Made by a program: the position numbers and the translations under genes. The notes below the pieces were generated by a model that was not told where the DNA came from, did not search any database, and was given only the letters and a program-made list of their open reading frames with translations. From positions 1-64,000 of the forward strand of contig JAOIUG010000005.1 in assembly GCA_028223395.1 (NCBI GenBank): a DNA stretch of 64,000 nt, given 5' to 3'. This document shows, piece by piece, positions 8,973 through 18,139 of this stretch (position 1 is its first letter; each line of letters begins with the position of its first letter). This DNA comes from Shewanella sp. GTDB lineage: Bacteria; Pseudomonadota; Gammaproteobacteria; Enterobacterales; Shewanellaceae.

Positions 8973-9896
8973 TTATTGAGTCAGCTTTGTCGTTATAGAC
9001 TCAGTGTAGTCATGACGATAAGGAGAAAAAAGCTCTAATAGCCAATCAATAAACAATTGAACTTTTAATGGTGCTGTACTGGAGCTAGGTGTTAATACAT
9101 AGTAGCAATAAGGGCTTGTAAATGTCGCTTCAAAAGGGATCACCAATTTACCACTGGCAAGTTCATCTTCAATAAAAAAGCGGGGTATTAACGCTACGCC
9201 CATCCCACTGACCGCAGCTTGACTCAACATATAAAAATGCTCCATGCCAAATTTATCAGTTGTTGTTAGTGTCAATCCTACATTGCTTGCCCAGATCTGC
9301 CAAAGATCAGGACGAGTCGTGTGCTTCAATAAAGTCTGTTGATTAATATCTTCTAAACAATCCAACTGCGAAGCTATCTCAGGTGAACAAACTAAGCAGA
9401 GATCTTCATCCATCAATTTTAACACGTTGGCTCCTTGTGGAAGCGTAGTTGCACTTCGAACCGCAATATCGTATTGAGTATGATTAAAATCGACAGGAAA
9501 ATCACCAATTGAGAGATCCACATATAGGTGTGGAAAGCGCGCTTTAAATTGCTCCATTCGTGGGATCAACCAGCTAATACTTAAACTTGGTAATACATTA
9601 ATTGCCAGAGCCTGCGTATTGAGAGGCTGAAGTACTAAATCAGCTGTCGCACTATTGATTGTCCTTAATGCTGATTGCACATTGGCAAAGTATTGCTCAC
9701 CCTCATCTGTGAGGAGTAATTTTCGATGTTGACGGATAAATAAGGCGCAGCCTAAGTATTCTTCTAAGGCTCGTATTTGTTTACTGACTGCGCCGTGAGT
9801 GACAAACAGCTCTTTACTGGCCAGCGTCACACTCATTAGCCTTGCAGTTGCTTCAAATGAGCGTAATGCGTTCAGCGGTGGAAGATGTGAATACAT
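8973..9896 (-). CDS. LysR family transcriptional regulator (GcvA-like)
   Basis: 307 residues with an N-terminal winged helix-turn-helix (LNALRSFEATARLMSVTLAS, then THGAVSKQIRALEEYLG) and a C-terminal effector-binding domain (about 90-295) of the GcvA type. It is divergent from the TSUP transporter gene with about 100 bases between starts, the usual arrangement for a LysR regulator and its target. Its ligand is unknown. Confidence 0.9.
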   Translation of the reverse strand: MYSHLPPLNALRSFEATARLMSVTLASKELFVTHGAVSKQIRALEEYLGCALFIRQHRKLLLTDEGEQYFANVQSALRTINSATADLVLQPLNTQALAINVLPSLSISWLIPRMEQFKARFPHLYVDLSIGDFPVDFNHTQYDIAVRSATTLPQGANVLKLMDEDLCLVCSPEIASQLDCLEDINQQTLLKHTTRPDLWQIWASNVGLTLTTTDKFGMEHFYMLSQAAVSGMGVALIPRFFIEDELASGKLVIPFEATFTSPYCYYVLTPSSSTAPLKVQLFIDWLLELFSPYRHDYTESITTKLTQ

Positions 9897-9999
9897 GGGT
9901 AATACCTTTTACTTGTGTGAGTTTATCTCACATCTTGAAGGGAATAACTCCTTTGTATTCTAGCTTAAAAGGTCGTTTAATGGCGATAACGAGTATTTA

Positions 10000-10776
10000 A
10001 TGTTGACAAAAATGACCATAGAACTCACTTTTGAGATCATCACACTTCTTTTTTTCGTTGCCATGCTTGCAGGCTTTATTGACGCCATTGCAGGTGGTGG
10101 CGGTTTGCTGACCATCCCGGCGCTAATGTGGGCAGGCTTACCGCCGACCCTCGCGCTTGCGACAAATAAACTGCAAGCTTGTGGCGGCAGTTTTTTCGCG
10201 AGCGTTTATTTTGTACGAAAAGGGCTGGTGCGTTTAGCGGATCTAAAGTTAAGTATAGCGAGTGCTTTTATTGGTGCGGCTTTAGGGACGATAGCAGTAC
10301 AAATGCTAGATAGTGCACTACTGGAAGTGGCGTTGCCATTTTTAATTTTAGCAATCGGCGGCTATTTTTTATTCTCAAAGAAAATAAGTGAAGACGATAA
10401 GCATCAGTTACTCAGCCCCAGTCTATTTGCTTTTACAGCGGCATTGGCGATAGGTTTTTATGATGGTTTTTTTGGACCCGGCACCGGCAGTTTTTTTGCC
10501 TTAGCTTTTGTTTCATTAGCCGGTTTTGGATTAGCCAAAGCAACTGCTCATGCTAAAGTATTGAATTTTTCAACCAATATCGCGTCTTTGTTTTTTTTCG
10601 CCATCGGCGGCAAAGTCTTATGGGGTTTAGGAGCCGTGATGCTGCTTGGACAAGCGATAGGAGCGACATTAGGCTCACGACTAGTGGTTAGCAAAGGGAC
10701 TAAAATAATCAAGCCATTAGTCGTACTTATGTCGATAGTTATGAGTGCTAAGCTGCTATTAGCACAATATATATAA
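10000..10776 (+). CDS. TSUP family (TauE/SafE, YfcA-like) membrane transporter
   Basis: 258 residues, almost entirely hydrophobic, with about eight predicted membrane segments. GFIDAIAGGGGLLTIPAL near the N-terminus and FFGPGTGSFFAL in the middle are the two conserved repeats of this family. Members export sulfite, sulfoacetate or related anions; the substrate is not determinable here. Divergence from a LysR gene suggests control by that regulator. A second ATG four codons downstream could also be used. Confidence 0.9.
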   Translation: MLTKMTIELTFEIITLLFFVAMLAGFIDAIAGGGGLLTIPALMWAGLPPTLALATNKLQACGGSFFASVYFVRKGLVRLADLKLSIASAFIGAALGTIAVQMLDSALLEVALPFLILAIGGYFLFSKKISEDDKHQLLSPSLFAFTAALAIGFYDGFFGPGTGSFFALAFVSLAGFGLAKATAHAKVLNFSTNIASLFFFAIGGKVLWGLGAVMLLGQAIGATLGSRLVVSKGTKIIKPLVVLMSIVMSAKLLLAQYI

Positions 10777-11003
10777 AATATTAAGCCCATGGTTAATGTA
10801 ACTGAATAGCAGTGAAATTGCAGGTCAATAATCTTAGGCTACCACAAGAGGCACTGTTTTTTATATGAAATAGACATGTATATTTTTCATTCAACGTCTG
10901 TCTTTTCATACTTGTTGTAAAAATGTTAAAAACATAAGCTTGTTATTTTATTCTGTCGCCCTGCAAAGGCGATTATTTATATAATGAAATACAAGGGAAT
11001 ATT

Positions 11004-13730
11004 ATGAATGTAAAGCGTCAATTTTCATTGTCGACACTGTCTGTCGTCATGTTATCTTTAACGCCAGTTGCAACGCCAGTGTTGGCAGATGAACAGAGCA
11101 TTGAAAAAATAATGGTCACGGGTTCGCGGATCGGACGTGCTGAACTAGAATCGACTTCGCCAATAACGGTTGTAACTAAAGTACAATTAGATAACCTCGG
11201 TATCAGTGATGTCAGTTCGGCTCTTCGCCGTTTACCTGCCATTACAGGGGCGACAGCTAATAACCAAAGCAGTGCAGGTTCCAATAATATTCAAACAGCC
11301 ACACTACGTGGTATTGAAGCAACAAATACACTCATACTGTTAAATGGCCGTCGTTTAGTGGGCTCTGATGAAAATGCTCTAGTCGATTTATCTTCAATTC
11401 CATTTGAGGCAATCTCTCAAATTGAAGTATTAAAAGATGGGGCTTCAGCGATTTATGGCTCAGATGCAATTGCAGGTGTCATTAACATCATCACTCGTAA
11501 AAATTATGAAGGTTTAGAGGTTAACGCTCATTATGGCATTTCTTCAAAAGGAGATGCAGCAGAGCGTGAGGTTGGCCTAGTCATGGGCTTTAGCACAGAC
11601 AACGGCAGTTTGATGGTCGCAGCGTCGACCAGTAATAATGACGGTTGGGAAGAAAAAGATCGTTATATGACAAAATATACAGATCAAAGCTACTTAGGAG
11701 GCGGAAACATTAGCTCTGGCACGGCTCCATTTTCTAAGTTGTCCGGCTTTGGGCTTGATCCAAGTCAAACATGGACGATTTTGGATGCCAGCGATCCAAC
11801 CAATATAACACCATTTGACTATAACACGATGGGTTACAATTATAGAGCTGCACAATCAGGTGCTAACGATAACAAAACGACCAGTGTTTTCGTCAGTGGA
11901 GATTATGCATTTAATGAAGATCTACTGTTCTTTACTGAACTGTCTTTTCACAATGGCTTTGTCCAAGGTAACCAAGCACCACCAGGCACAGATACAGGTT
12001 GGTACTCAAACAATGTTGATACGCCTAATGCATTTAAACGCTACCCTGATGCACAAGGTAACAACTTTGGTGTAGGAGCTAATCAGAAATATAATCCATT
12101 TGGTGTTTCAGGTAATGTTGCTCGACGCTTTAGTGAATATGGATCACGTATTTACAAAACAGACAACACAGTGCAGCGCTACACATTAGGTTTAAAAGGG
12201 TCAATTTTTAATGACTACGATTGGGAGTTAAGTTATTCCAGTCAAAGCGCTGAATTGATCCAGCGTGGTGGCGCTCAACCTTCTATTATGCAAATTGAGC
12301 GTGCACTTTCAGATGAATGTGAAACCGCTGCAGATCCAAGCTGTGTTGCATTGAATGTATTCGGACCTGAAGGGACTGTGACGACTGAAATGTTGGATTT
12401 TATTAATACAACAGCGCCTGTCCAGACCAACAGAAATGACTTAATGTTTATACAGGCACATATTTCAGGAGCGGTAGTGACGCTTCCTGCGGGTGATTTG
12501 ATGTTTTCATCCGGGATTGAATATCGTGAAGATCAGTTATCATTAGAAGTTGACCAAGCTCAACGAACCGCCACATTCGATGTTTCTTGGGGAGGCTCGA
12601 GCACTCCTGTAATCTCACCGGTTCGTAAAATAAAAGAGTTATATTTAGAACTTGCCATTCCGGTTATTGATAATTTAGATGTTGAGCTCGCAGCACGATA
12701 TAGCGATTACAGCGATATTGACGAAACAACGGTTAACCCTAAATTTGGTGTTATTTACCAGCCCCTTGATATGTTAAAACTTCGAGCAAGTTATAGTACA
12801 GGTTTCCGCGCTCCGACTATGGCACAAATGTACCAAGGAAGAACATCAACCATTAATACTAACCTTTATGATCCTTGTAACCCTAATAATGACGAAAACT
12901 TTAGTTCTTCAGTGCCTGCTTGTGTAGCGTTAGGTTTAAATCCAGCTAACAGCGCAAATACCATTCAGAGCAATGATATTATCGGTGGTGGTAATCCCGA
13001 TCTCGAGCCAGAAGAGGCCAAGAACATGACACTGGGCATGGTCATTGAACCCAGTGATAATTTATCGTTGACTTTAGATTATTTTGACATTGAACAAACT
13101 AATGTGGTGTTTGCAAGCTCTCGGTATGTGGTTGACCAGAATTTAGCCGGTAACCCTGATTATGCTGGAGATGTGATACGCGCTAACAATGGTAAAGGCT
13201 ATATTCAAACTATTTATTCTCCGGCCAATAATATAGCATCTCGTCATCTAGCGGGTTTTGATTTTAATACCAATTACACCTTGGCAACAGATATTGGTGA
13301 TTGGAGAGTCAATCTTGACGCAACTTACATGAGTAAGTTTGAAGTGCAAGATACCAGCAGCTCACCATTTAGGGATATAACAGGCAATTATGACGCAGCA
13401 TTTGGCAGTCTTCCTGAGTATAAAGCAAGTGTTCAAATTGACTGGTCGTTAGGAAATTATAGAGCGACGTGGGATGCTAACTATAACTCTGAAATCTTCG
13501 CTTCAGAAGCAACGAAAGACTTTGGAGCAGACGTCATGTCCGCGACAGTGTTCCATAATATGCAGGTGGGTTACTTTGTTGATGCTGCAGGTATCGACTT
13601 ACATGCAGGGATCCAAAATATCTTTGATAAAGAACCGCCTTTCTTAAGAGCAAACGGTACGTCTACCGATGATAACTTGTATTCATTTCGCGGACGATTC
13701 TTTTATGTCGGGTTTAAAAAGTCCTTCTAA
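11004..13730 (+). CDS. TonB-dependent outer-membrane receptor
   Basis: 908 residues with a signal peptide (cleavage near VLADEQ), a TonB-box-like segment (IEKIMVTGS), a plug domain (LRGIEATNTLILLNGRR, VLKDGASAIYGSDAIAGVINIIT) and a large C-terminal beta-barrel ending in Phe. This subfamily resembles the large Alteromonadales receptors often linked to carbohydrate or peptide uptake more than siderophore receptors. Two extracellular-looking segments carry closely spaced Cys pairs (around residues 437-450 and 630-645). No transporter or enzyme neighbour shows the substrate. The TonB2 operon at the window start could energise it. Confidence 0.92.
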   Translation: MNVKRQFSLSTLSVVMLSLTPVATPVLADEQSIEKIMVTGSRIGRAELESTSPITVVTKVQLDNLGISDVSSALRRLPAITGATANNQSSAGSNNIQTATLRGIEATNTLILLNGRRLVGSDENALVDLSSIPFEAISQIEVLKDGASAIYGSDAIAGVINIITRKNYEGLEVNAHYGISSKGDAAEREVGLVMGFSTDNGSLMVAASTSNNDGWEEKDRYMTKYTDQSYLGGGNISSGTAPFSKLSGFGLDPSQTWTILDASDPTNITPFDYNTMGYNYRAAQSGANDNKTTSVFVSGDYAFNEDLLFFTELSFHNGFVQGNQAPPGTDTGWYSNNVDTPNAFKRYPDAQGNNFGVGANQKYNPFGVSGNVARRFSEYGSRIYKTDNTVQRYTLGLKGSIFNDYDWELSYSSQSAELIQRGGAQPSIMQIERALSDECETAADPSCVALNVFGPEGTVTTEMLDFINTTAPVQTNRNDLMFIQAHISGAVVTLPAGDLMFSSGIEYREDQLSLEVDQAQRTATFDVSWGGSSTPVISPVRKIKELYLELAIPVIDNLDVELAARYSDYSDIDETTVNPKFGVIYQPLDMLKLRASYSTGFRAPTMAQMYQGRTSTINTNLYDPCNPNNDENFSSSVPACVALGLNPANSANTIQSNDIIGGGNPDLEPEEAKNMTLGMVIEPSDNLSLTLDYFDIEQTNVVFASSRYVVDQNLAGNPDYAGDVIRANNGKGYIQTIYSPANNIASRHLAGFDFNTNYTLATDIGDWRVNLDATYMSKFEVQDTSSSPFRDITGNYDAAFGSLPEYKASVQIDWSLGNYRATWDANYNSEIFASEATKDFGADVMSATVFHNMQVGYFVDAAGIDLHAGIQNIFDKEPPFLRANGTSTDDNLYSFRGRFFYVGFKKSF

Positions 13731-13755
13731 TGACGCGATGAGTTCCTCTTGAAAT

Positions 13756-13787
13756 AAAAAGCCATTCTATTGAATAGAATGGCTTTT
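13756..13787 (+). terminator. Strong terminator after the TonB-dependent receptor
   Basis: GCCATTCTAT and ATAGAATGGC form a 10-bp stem with a 3-base loop, flanked by a run of A on the left and T on the right. Confidence 0.95.
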
Positions 13788-14214
13788 TTGATGGCGATAG
13801 AGAGGCATTACTCAAAACGACTAAAGTCTGTTGATCTTTTATGATAGTTCTTACTGCAGATTATTCGCCACTTCGCTGAGCGAGCGTAAAACTCATCGCT
13901 AAAGTCTTATATTAAAAGCATTATTTATTATGATAAAGAATCGAACCCTAGATCACCAACACTAAGCTTGAAAACAAATAGGCCCGAGTCTGTGAGTACG
14001 ACTCCTCAACGAGAAAACGCATTATGGGTCATTAAATAAGTGATGGTGGCTGGCCTAAGGAACAGATCGCTCAGGGATAAAATTGGTCTCATTGTATCAC
14101 CAGTGAAACAGTAATATTTATCGCTTTTCTTTACGTCAGCACTCGATGACAGTGATTTTTAGGTTAGAATAGCTGCGTTTTGTTCGACGAAATGATGAAT
14201 TTTATGGAGGAACG
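13788..14214. other. Non-coding region upstream of corA
   Basis: About 430 bases with stop codons in every frame and no recognisable RNA gene. It must hold the corA promoter; I could not pick a convincing -35/-10 pair. A short imperfect hairpin (GAGTC...GACTC near 13985-14006) is visible but has no T-run. Confidence 0.4.
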
Positions 14215-15162
14215 ATGATAACAGCCTATGTTTACCAAGATCGTCAATTAACGATGAGCGAGCTGAGCATCAAAGACACCATCCCTCCCGGTACGATATG
14301 GTTAGATCTATATAAGCCTGATGACAGCGAAAGGGAGTGGTTAAGTCAATTTTCAGTGGAAGATGTACCTGAAGAAGAAGACATTAACGAAATTGAAGCT
14401 TCTGCGCGTTTTTATCAAAACAATGATGGTTTGCATATTAATTCGTTGTTTCCTCAACGGGCAGGTCAGGATGTCAAGGGAGTGAACGTCTCTTTTAATA
14501 TTCGGCAACATTATTTGTTAACGCTAAGAGAAGAAGACGTAGGCTTGATCCGGCTGTTGAGAAACTATTTAAGGTTAGGGCGCATTGCGGCAACAACACC
14601 TCAGGCGTTGTTATTGGCATTATTTAACCTGAAGGTGGATTATCTTTCTGATCTGATTGAAGATGTGTACACGGTACTTGAGAATGTCAGCGAAGAGGTG
14701 TTTAAAAACGAAGAGCTCGATGATGTATTCAAGCTTATTACGCGGCAAGAAGACTCAAACGGAAAAATACGATTAAGTTTATTGGACACGCAGCGATCAC
14801 TACGTTTTATGCAGAAATCTTACCGTGATCAATTGTCAGATGAGGAGTTAAAAGATCTGAGAGAGATGCTGTCAGATATTGAATCATTGATGCCTCATAG
14901 TCAGTTTATTTTTGATAAATTAAACTTCCTATTGGATGCTGCTATGGGGTTCAGCGGCCTGCAACAAAACAAAATTATTAAGATTTTTTCTGTTGCCGCG
15001 GTGGTTTTTTTACCGCCGACAGTGATTGCCAGTAGCTATGGGATGAACTTTGCTAATATGCCGGAACTCAGTTGGGAGTTTGGCTACCCGATGGCTATTA
15101 TGATGATGTTTGGTAGTGCTGTTGGGACTTACTTCTTTTTTAAAAGAAAAGGCTGGCTGTAG
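14215..15162 (+). CDS. corA: CorA family divalent metal ion transporter
   Basis: 315 residues with a long N-terminal cytoplasmic alpha/beta and helical domain, two C-terminal membrane helices, and the signature YGMN at residues 275-278 ending the first helix. CorA forms pentameric Mg2+ (also Co2+, Ni2+) channels in the inner membrane. Length and C-terminus (FFFKRKGWL) are normal. A good GGAGG lies five bases before the ATG. Confidence 0.93.
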   Translation: MITAYVYQDRQLTMSELSIKDTIPPGTIWLDLYKPDDSEREWLSQFSVEDVPEEEDINEIEASARFYQNNDGLHINSLFPQRAGQDVKGVNVSFNIRQHYLLTLREEDVGLIRLLRNYLRLGRIAATTPQALLLALFNLKVDYLSDLIEDVYTVLENVSEEVFKNEELDDVFKLITRQEDSNGKIRLSLLDTQRSLRFMQKSYRDQLSDEELKDLREMLSDIESLMPHSQFIFDKLNFLLDAAMGFSGLQQNKIIKIFSVAAVVFLPPTVIASSYGMNFANMPELSWEFGYPMAIMMMFGSAVGTYFFFKRKGWL

Positions 15163-15171
15163 CAGCCCAGT

Positions 15172-15495
15172 TTAACGGACCGGTTTGTGAGGTGTTTGCG
15201 TTGTAAAAGGAAGGATTTTTGCCTGCTTGCCATAAAAGGCATTAGGCTGGTTTAATAGGTTATCTAAAGTGGATAATTTTTGATGCATCAAAAGGCTAAT
15301 GGCATGGCAGCGTTGCTCGACGGTGTTGCAACGTAATAGTTTTTTATCCAGATCAGAGCGCAATGCGTTAAGCGCAGCGCTATGGTTACTTTGCTGAATA
15401 AACTCATCGTTTAACTGTTTTTGTAATGAATTTAATTGCTCAGGACGGTGTTTTGCTAGCCATAATAATTTATCAAAATTAGGGAGTTCAGCCAT
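15172..15495 (-). CDS. DUF3135 domain protein
   Basis: 107 residues, helical, with the pattern LPNFDKLLWLAKHRPEQL at the N-terminus and a central RCNTVEQRC segment, as in DUF3135 proteins of Shewanella and Vibrio. No function is known. It is convergent with corA, with only nine bases between the two stops, so both transcripts must terminate within the other gene or rely on Rho. Confidence 0.8.
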   Translation of the reverse strand: MAELPNFDKLLWLAKHRPEQLNSLQKQLNDEFIQQSNHSAALNALRSDLDKKLLRCNTVEQRCHAISLLMHQKLSTLDNLLNQPNAFYGKQAKILPFTTQTPHKPVR

Positions 15496-15742
15496 AAAAG
15501 TATTCTTTAATGTATCAAGTTAAAATTAAATTTAGTCATCACCTTGGTATCGCGCAAGGTTGTCAGCCAATAAATCACTAGCAATGGCGAGAGATAATGG
15601 AAAGTAGTGGATTATTGGGCGCGACTTATTTACCGTGGTTTAGTGTGTAGTTTGTTATTCTGATTGACCCAATATATTGATCTTTAATAAGCATATTTGT
15701 GCGGCATATTAACTTATGACTTTTTACCTTTAAGAGTACCCA

Positions 15743-16432
15743 ATGGATTTTATAGAAATATACCCTCAGGCTATTCCTGACGAGCTGTGTGATGAATTGA
15801 TTGCTGCTTTTGAGCAACACCCTGGTGTGCTGGCAGGTCAAACTGGTGCTGGCGTCGATACTACAAAAAAACACAGCCAAGATCTTATGCTGGACAGCCA
15901 TGACGATCTATCGGCGCTTAAAAACCGTTTACTGAAACACACTTTATCTTATAGCGCTGAGTATTTTAACAAATACTCGCTTGCACTAATGGGGGCAGTG
16001 TCTGTCGGTGTTGCAAATGAAACGGGTGAGGCGGTGACGCTAACGCCAGACAATTATGCCGCACTCGGTGCGCCTAAAGCTGAGGCTATCGTGAAATACC
16101 TGTACCGCAGCGGCACCATCAATATCCAAAAGTATCAACAAGACAAAGGTGGCTACCCTCATTGGCATTCTGAGCAGTTTCCACAGTTAAACCATAATGA
16201 GGCGTTGCACCGAGTGGTGTTGTATATGTTTTATTTAAATGATGTACAAACAGGCGGTGAAACCGAGTTTTATTACCAGAATAAGAAAATCTCTCCTAAA
16301 AAAGGCACCATGGTGATTGCGCCTGCAAGTTTTACTCATTCGCACAGAGGTAACGTCCCCAAAAGTGGCGATAAATACATTGCTACCTCTTGGATTATGT
16401 TTAATCGCGCAGAGCAGCTTTATGTTTCCTAA
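15743..16432 (+). CDS. 2-oxoglutarate-Fe(II) oxygenase
   Basis: 229 residues. The C-terminal half has the double-stranded beta-helix pattern of the prolyl-4-hydroxylase-like branch: iron ligands fit H142-S-E144 and a distal His at 199 or 201, and Lys211 is placed to bind 2-oxoglutarate. The segment LYMFYLNDVQTGGETEF is typical. The substrate (protein residue or small molecule) is unknown. The gene stands alone between DUF3135 and the ABC importer. Confidence 0.85.
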   Translation: MDFIEIYPQAIPDELCDELIAAFEQHPGVLAGQTGAGVDTTKKHSQDLMLDSHDDLSALKNRLLKHTLSYSAEYFNKYSLALMGAVSVGVANETGEAVTLTPDNYAALGAPKAEAIVKYLYRSGTINIQKYQQDKGGYPHWHSEQFPQLNHNEALHRVVLYMFYLNDVQTGGETEFYYQNKKISPKKGTMVIAPASFTHSHRGNVPKSGDKYIATSWIMFNRAEQLYVS

Positions 16433-16579
16433 CTGCTTCAATAATCAGTGTTGGCTAACGTAACCGTTTCAGTGAGTTAATTTCTACATTTTCATGCTTG
16501 TGTGTGAGGTGATTTATTTTGGGGTTGTTGATTGACGTTGGTTAATGTATGTTAAATTTTTTATTAATTTAGGTTACTG

Positions 16580-17434
16580 ATGTTGTCTTTGAAATCACTT
16601 TTTAGTCTTTGTCTCTTATTTGCAGCGCCTAATGTGCTTGCGGTCACATTTACCTTTACTGCTATTCCTGACGAAGATGAAAGCCAATTGCGGACACGTT
16701 TTGATAAAGTGGCCGTGTATTTAGAAGACAAATTAGGAGTGACGGTTAAGTATGTGCCGGTGAAGTCTTATGCCGCTGCAGTGACAGCGTTTAGAAACGA
16801 TCAGGTGCAATTAGCATGGTTTGGTGGGCTCTCAGGTGTGCAAGCAAGACGTTTGGTGCCAGGATCGCAAGCCATTGCGCAAGGGTATGAAGATCAATTT
16901 TTTAAAAGTTACTTTATTGCACATCACTCCGCTGATCTTGCCGCCAGTAATAATTTTCCCAATCTTAACGGCTACACCTTTACCTTTGGATCCAAAGGTT
17001 CCACATCGGGGCGTTTGATGCCACAGTTTTTTATTGAGCGTAATTTAGGCAAAAGAGCTGAAGATATCTTTAAACGAGTGGGCTTTTCTGGGGACCATAG
17101 CCGCACGATTGCACAGGTTCAAGCGGGAGTCTACCAAATTGGGGCCGTTAATTACAAAGTGTGGGAGTCGGCAGTTGCAGCAGGGAAAGTAGATTTAAAT
17201 AAAGTGAATGTGATCTGGACGACGCCGTCTTATCCTGATTATCAATGGACTGTCAGAGCGGGGATAGATGCTAAGTTTGGTGAAGGCTTTCAGCAAAAAT
17301 TAGAGTTGGCTTTGTTGGCGATGGACGATCCTGAATTGTTAAATAGCTTTCCCCGTCAATCCTTTGTTGAAGCAAATAATCAAGATTATGAACCGATCGA
17401 GAGCGTAGCAAGAACCATCGGGTTAATTGACTAG
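16580..17434 (+). CDS. PhnD-like ABC transporter substrate-binding protein
   Basis: 284 residues with a signal peptide (cleavage after NVLA). FTAIPDED, VKSYAAAVTAFRNDQVQLAWFGG and TFGSKGSTSGRLMPQ are signatures of the phosphonate/phosphite-binding PhnD superfamily. A branch of this family is annotated as putative selenate binding (TIGR04553 type) and this protein resembles it, but no selenium gene lies nearby. It is followed after 3 bases by the ATPase and then the permease. Confidence 0.85.
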   Translation: MLSLKSLFSLCLLFAAPNVLAVTFTFTAIPDEDESQLRTRFDKVAVYLEDKLGVTVKYVPVKSYAAAVTAFRNDQVQLAWFGGLSGVQARRLVPGSQAIAQGYEDQFFKSYFIAHHSADLAASNNFPNLNGYTFTFGSKGSTSGRLMPQFFIERNLGKRAEDIFKRVGFSGDHSRTIAQVQAGVYQIGAVNYKVWESAVAAGKVDLNKVNVIWTTPSYPDYQWTVRAGIDAKFGEGFQQKLELALLAMDDPELLNSFPRQSFVEANNQDYEPIESVARTIGLID

Positions 17435-17437
17435 TTA

Positions 17438-18139
17438 ATGTTAAAACTTGAGCGCTTTAGCTGCACTTTTGGTAACAAACTCGCGTTAGACGCGATTGAT
17501 CTTATCATCGAACCCGGCGAAAAAGTGGCAATTATTGGTCGCTCAGGCTCTGGAAAAACGACTTTGATCAACCAAATTAATGCGCAATTACACGATCGTG
17601 CGGCGTTTTGCTCACAACAGCAGGGCTTAGTTGACAGTTTGAGTGTGTTTCATAATATTTTTATGGGCGCTTTAGGCCGGCATCACTTTTTGTATAATTT
17701 ACTGAACTTAGCTTACCCATTTAAACGTCCGTTACAAGACATCACCGCTATTATTGGTTCACTGGAGTTAGATTGTCCCGTCTCACAACCGGTTTCACGC
17801 TTATCTGGCGGTCAACGTCAACGTACGGCAGTGGGGCGAGCCCTTTATCAAAATATGCCAGTGTTTATTGGGGATGAACCTTTTTCTGCACTTGATCCTA
17901 TGATGAGCTCAAGGCTGATTACTTTATTGATGGCGCAACACAATACAGTGATCATGGTGCTGCATGATGTGAACATGGCACTCACGCACTTTGATCGTAT
18001 TATCGGCTTGTGTGAGGGGAAAAAAGTGATAGATGCTGCCGCTGACACACTCAATAGCGATCTTCTGCAAGCTTTTTACCATTGCACTGCGGACGCAGTC
18101 ATCTCGCCAGCACAGACACCCACACAAGATGGCGTGTAG
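17438..18139 (+). CDS. PhnC-like ABC transporter ATP-binding protein
   Basis: 233 residues with Walker A GRSGSGKTT, the family-typical Q-loop region (FCSQQQGLV), signature LSGGQRQR, and a Walker B with GDEPFSALD, followed by the H-loop LHDVN. It energises the importer formed with the preceding binding protein and the overlapping permease. A Gly rather than the usual hydrophobic-Asp precedes DE, as is common in this branch. Confidence 0.9.
   Translation: MLKLERFSCTFGNKLALDAIDLIIEPGEKVAIIGRSGSGKTTLINQINAQLHDRAAFCSQQQGLVDSLSVFHNIFMGALGRHHFLYNLLNLAYPFKRPLQDITAIIGSLELDCPVSQPVSRLSGGQRQRTAVGRALYQNMPVFIGDEPFSALDPMMSSRLITLLMAQHNTVIMVLHDVNMALTHFDRIIGLCEGKKVIDAAADTLNSDLLQAFYHCTADAVISPAQTPTQDGV

Noticed and set aside
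15626-15901. 91-residue minus-strand ORF upstream of the oxygenase gene
   Set aside because: It overlaps the start of the oxygenase gene on the opposite strand and has no recognisable family; a shadow frame.
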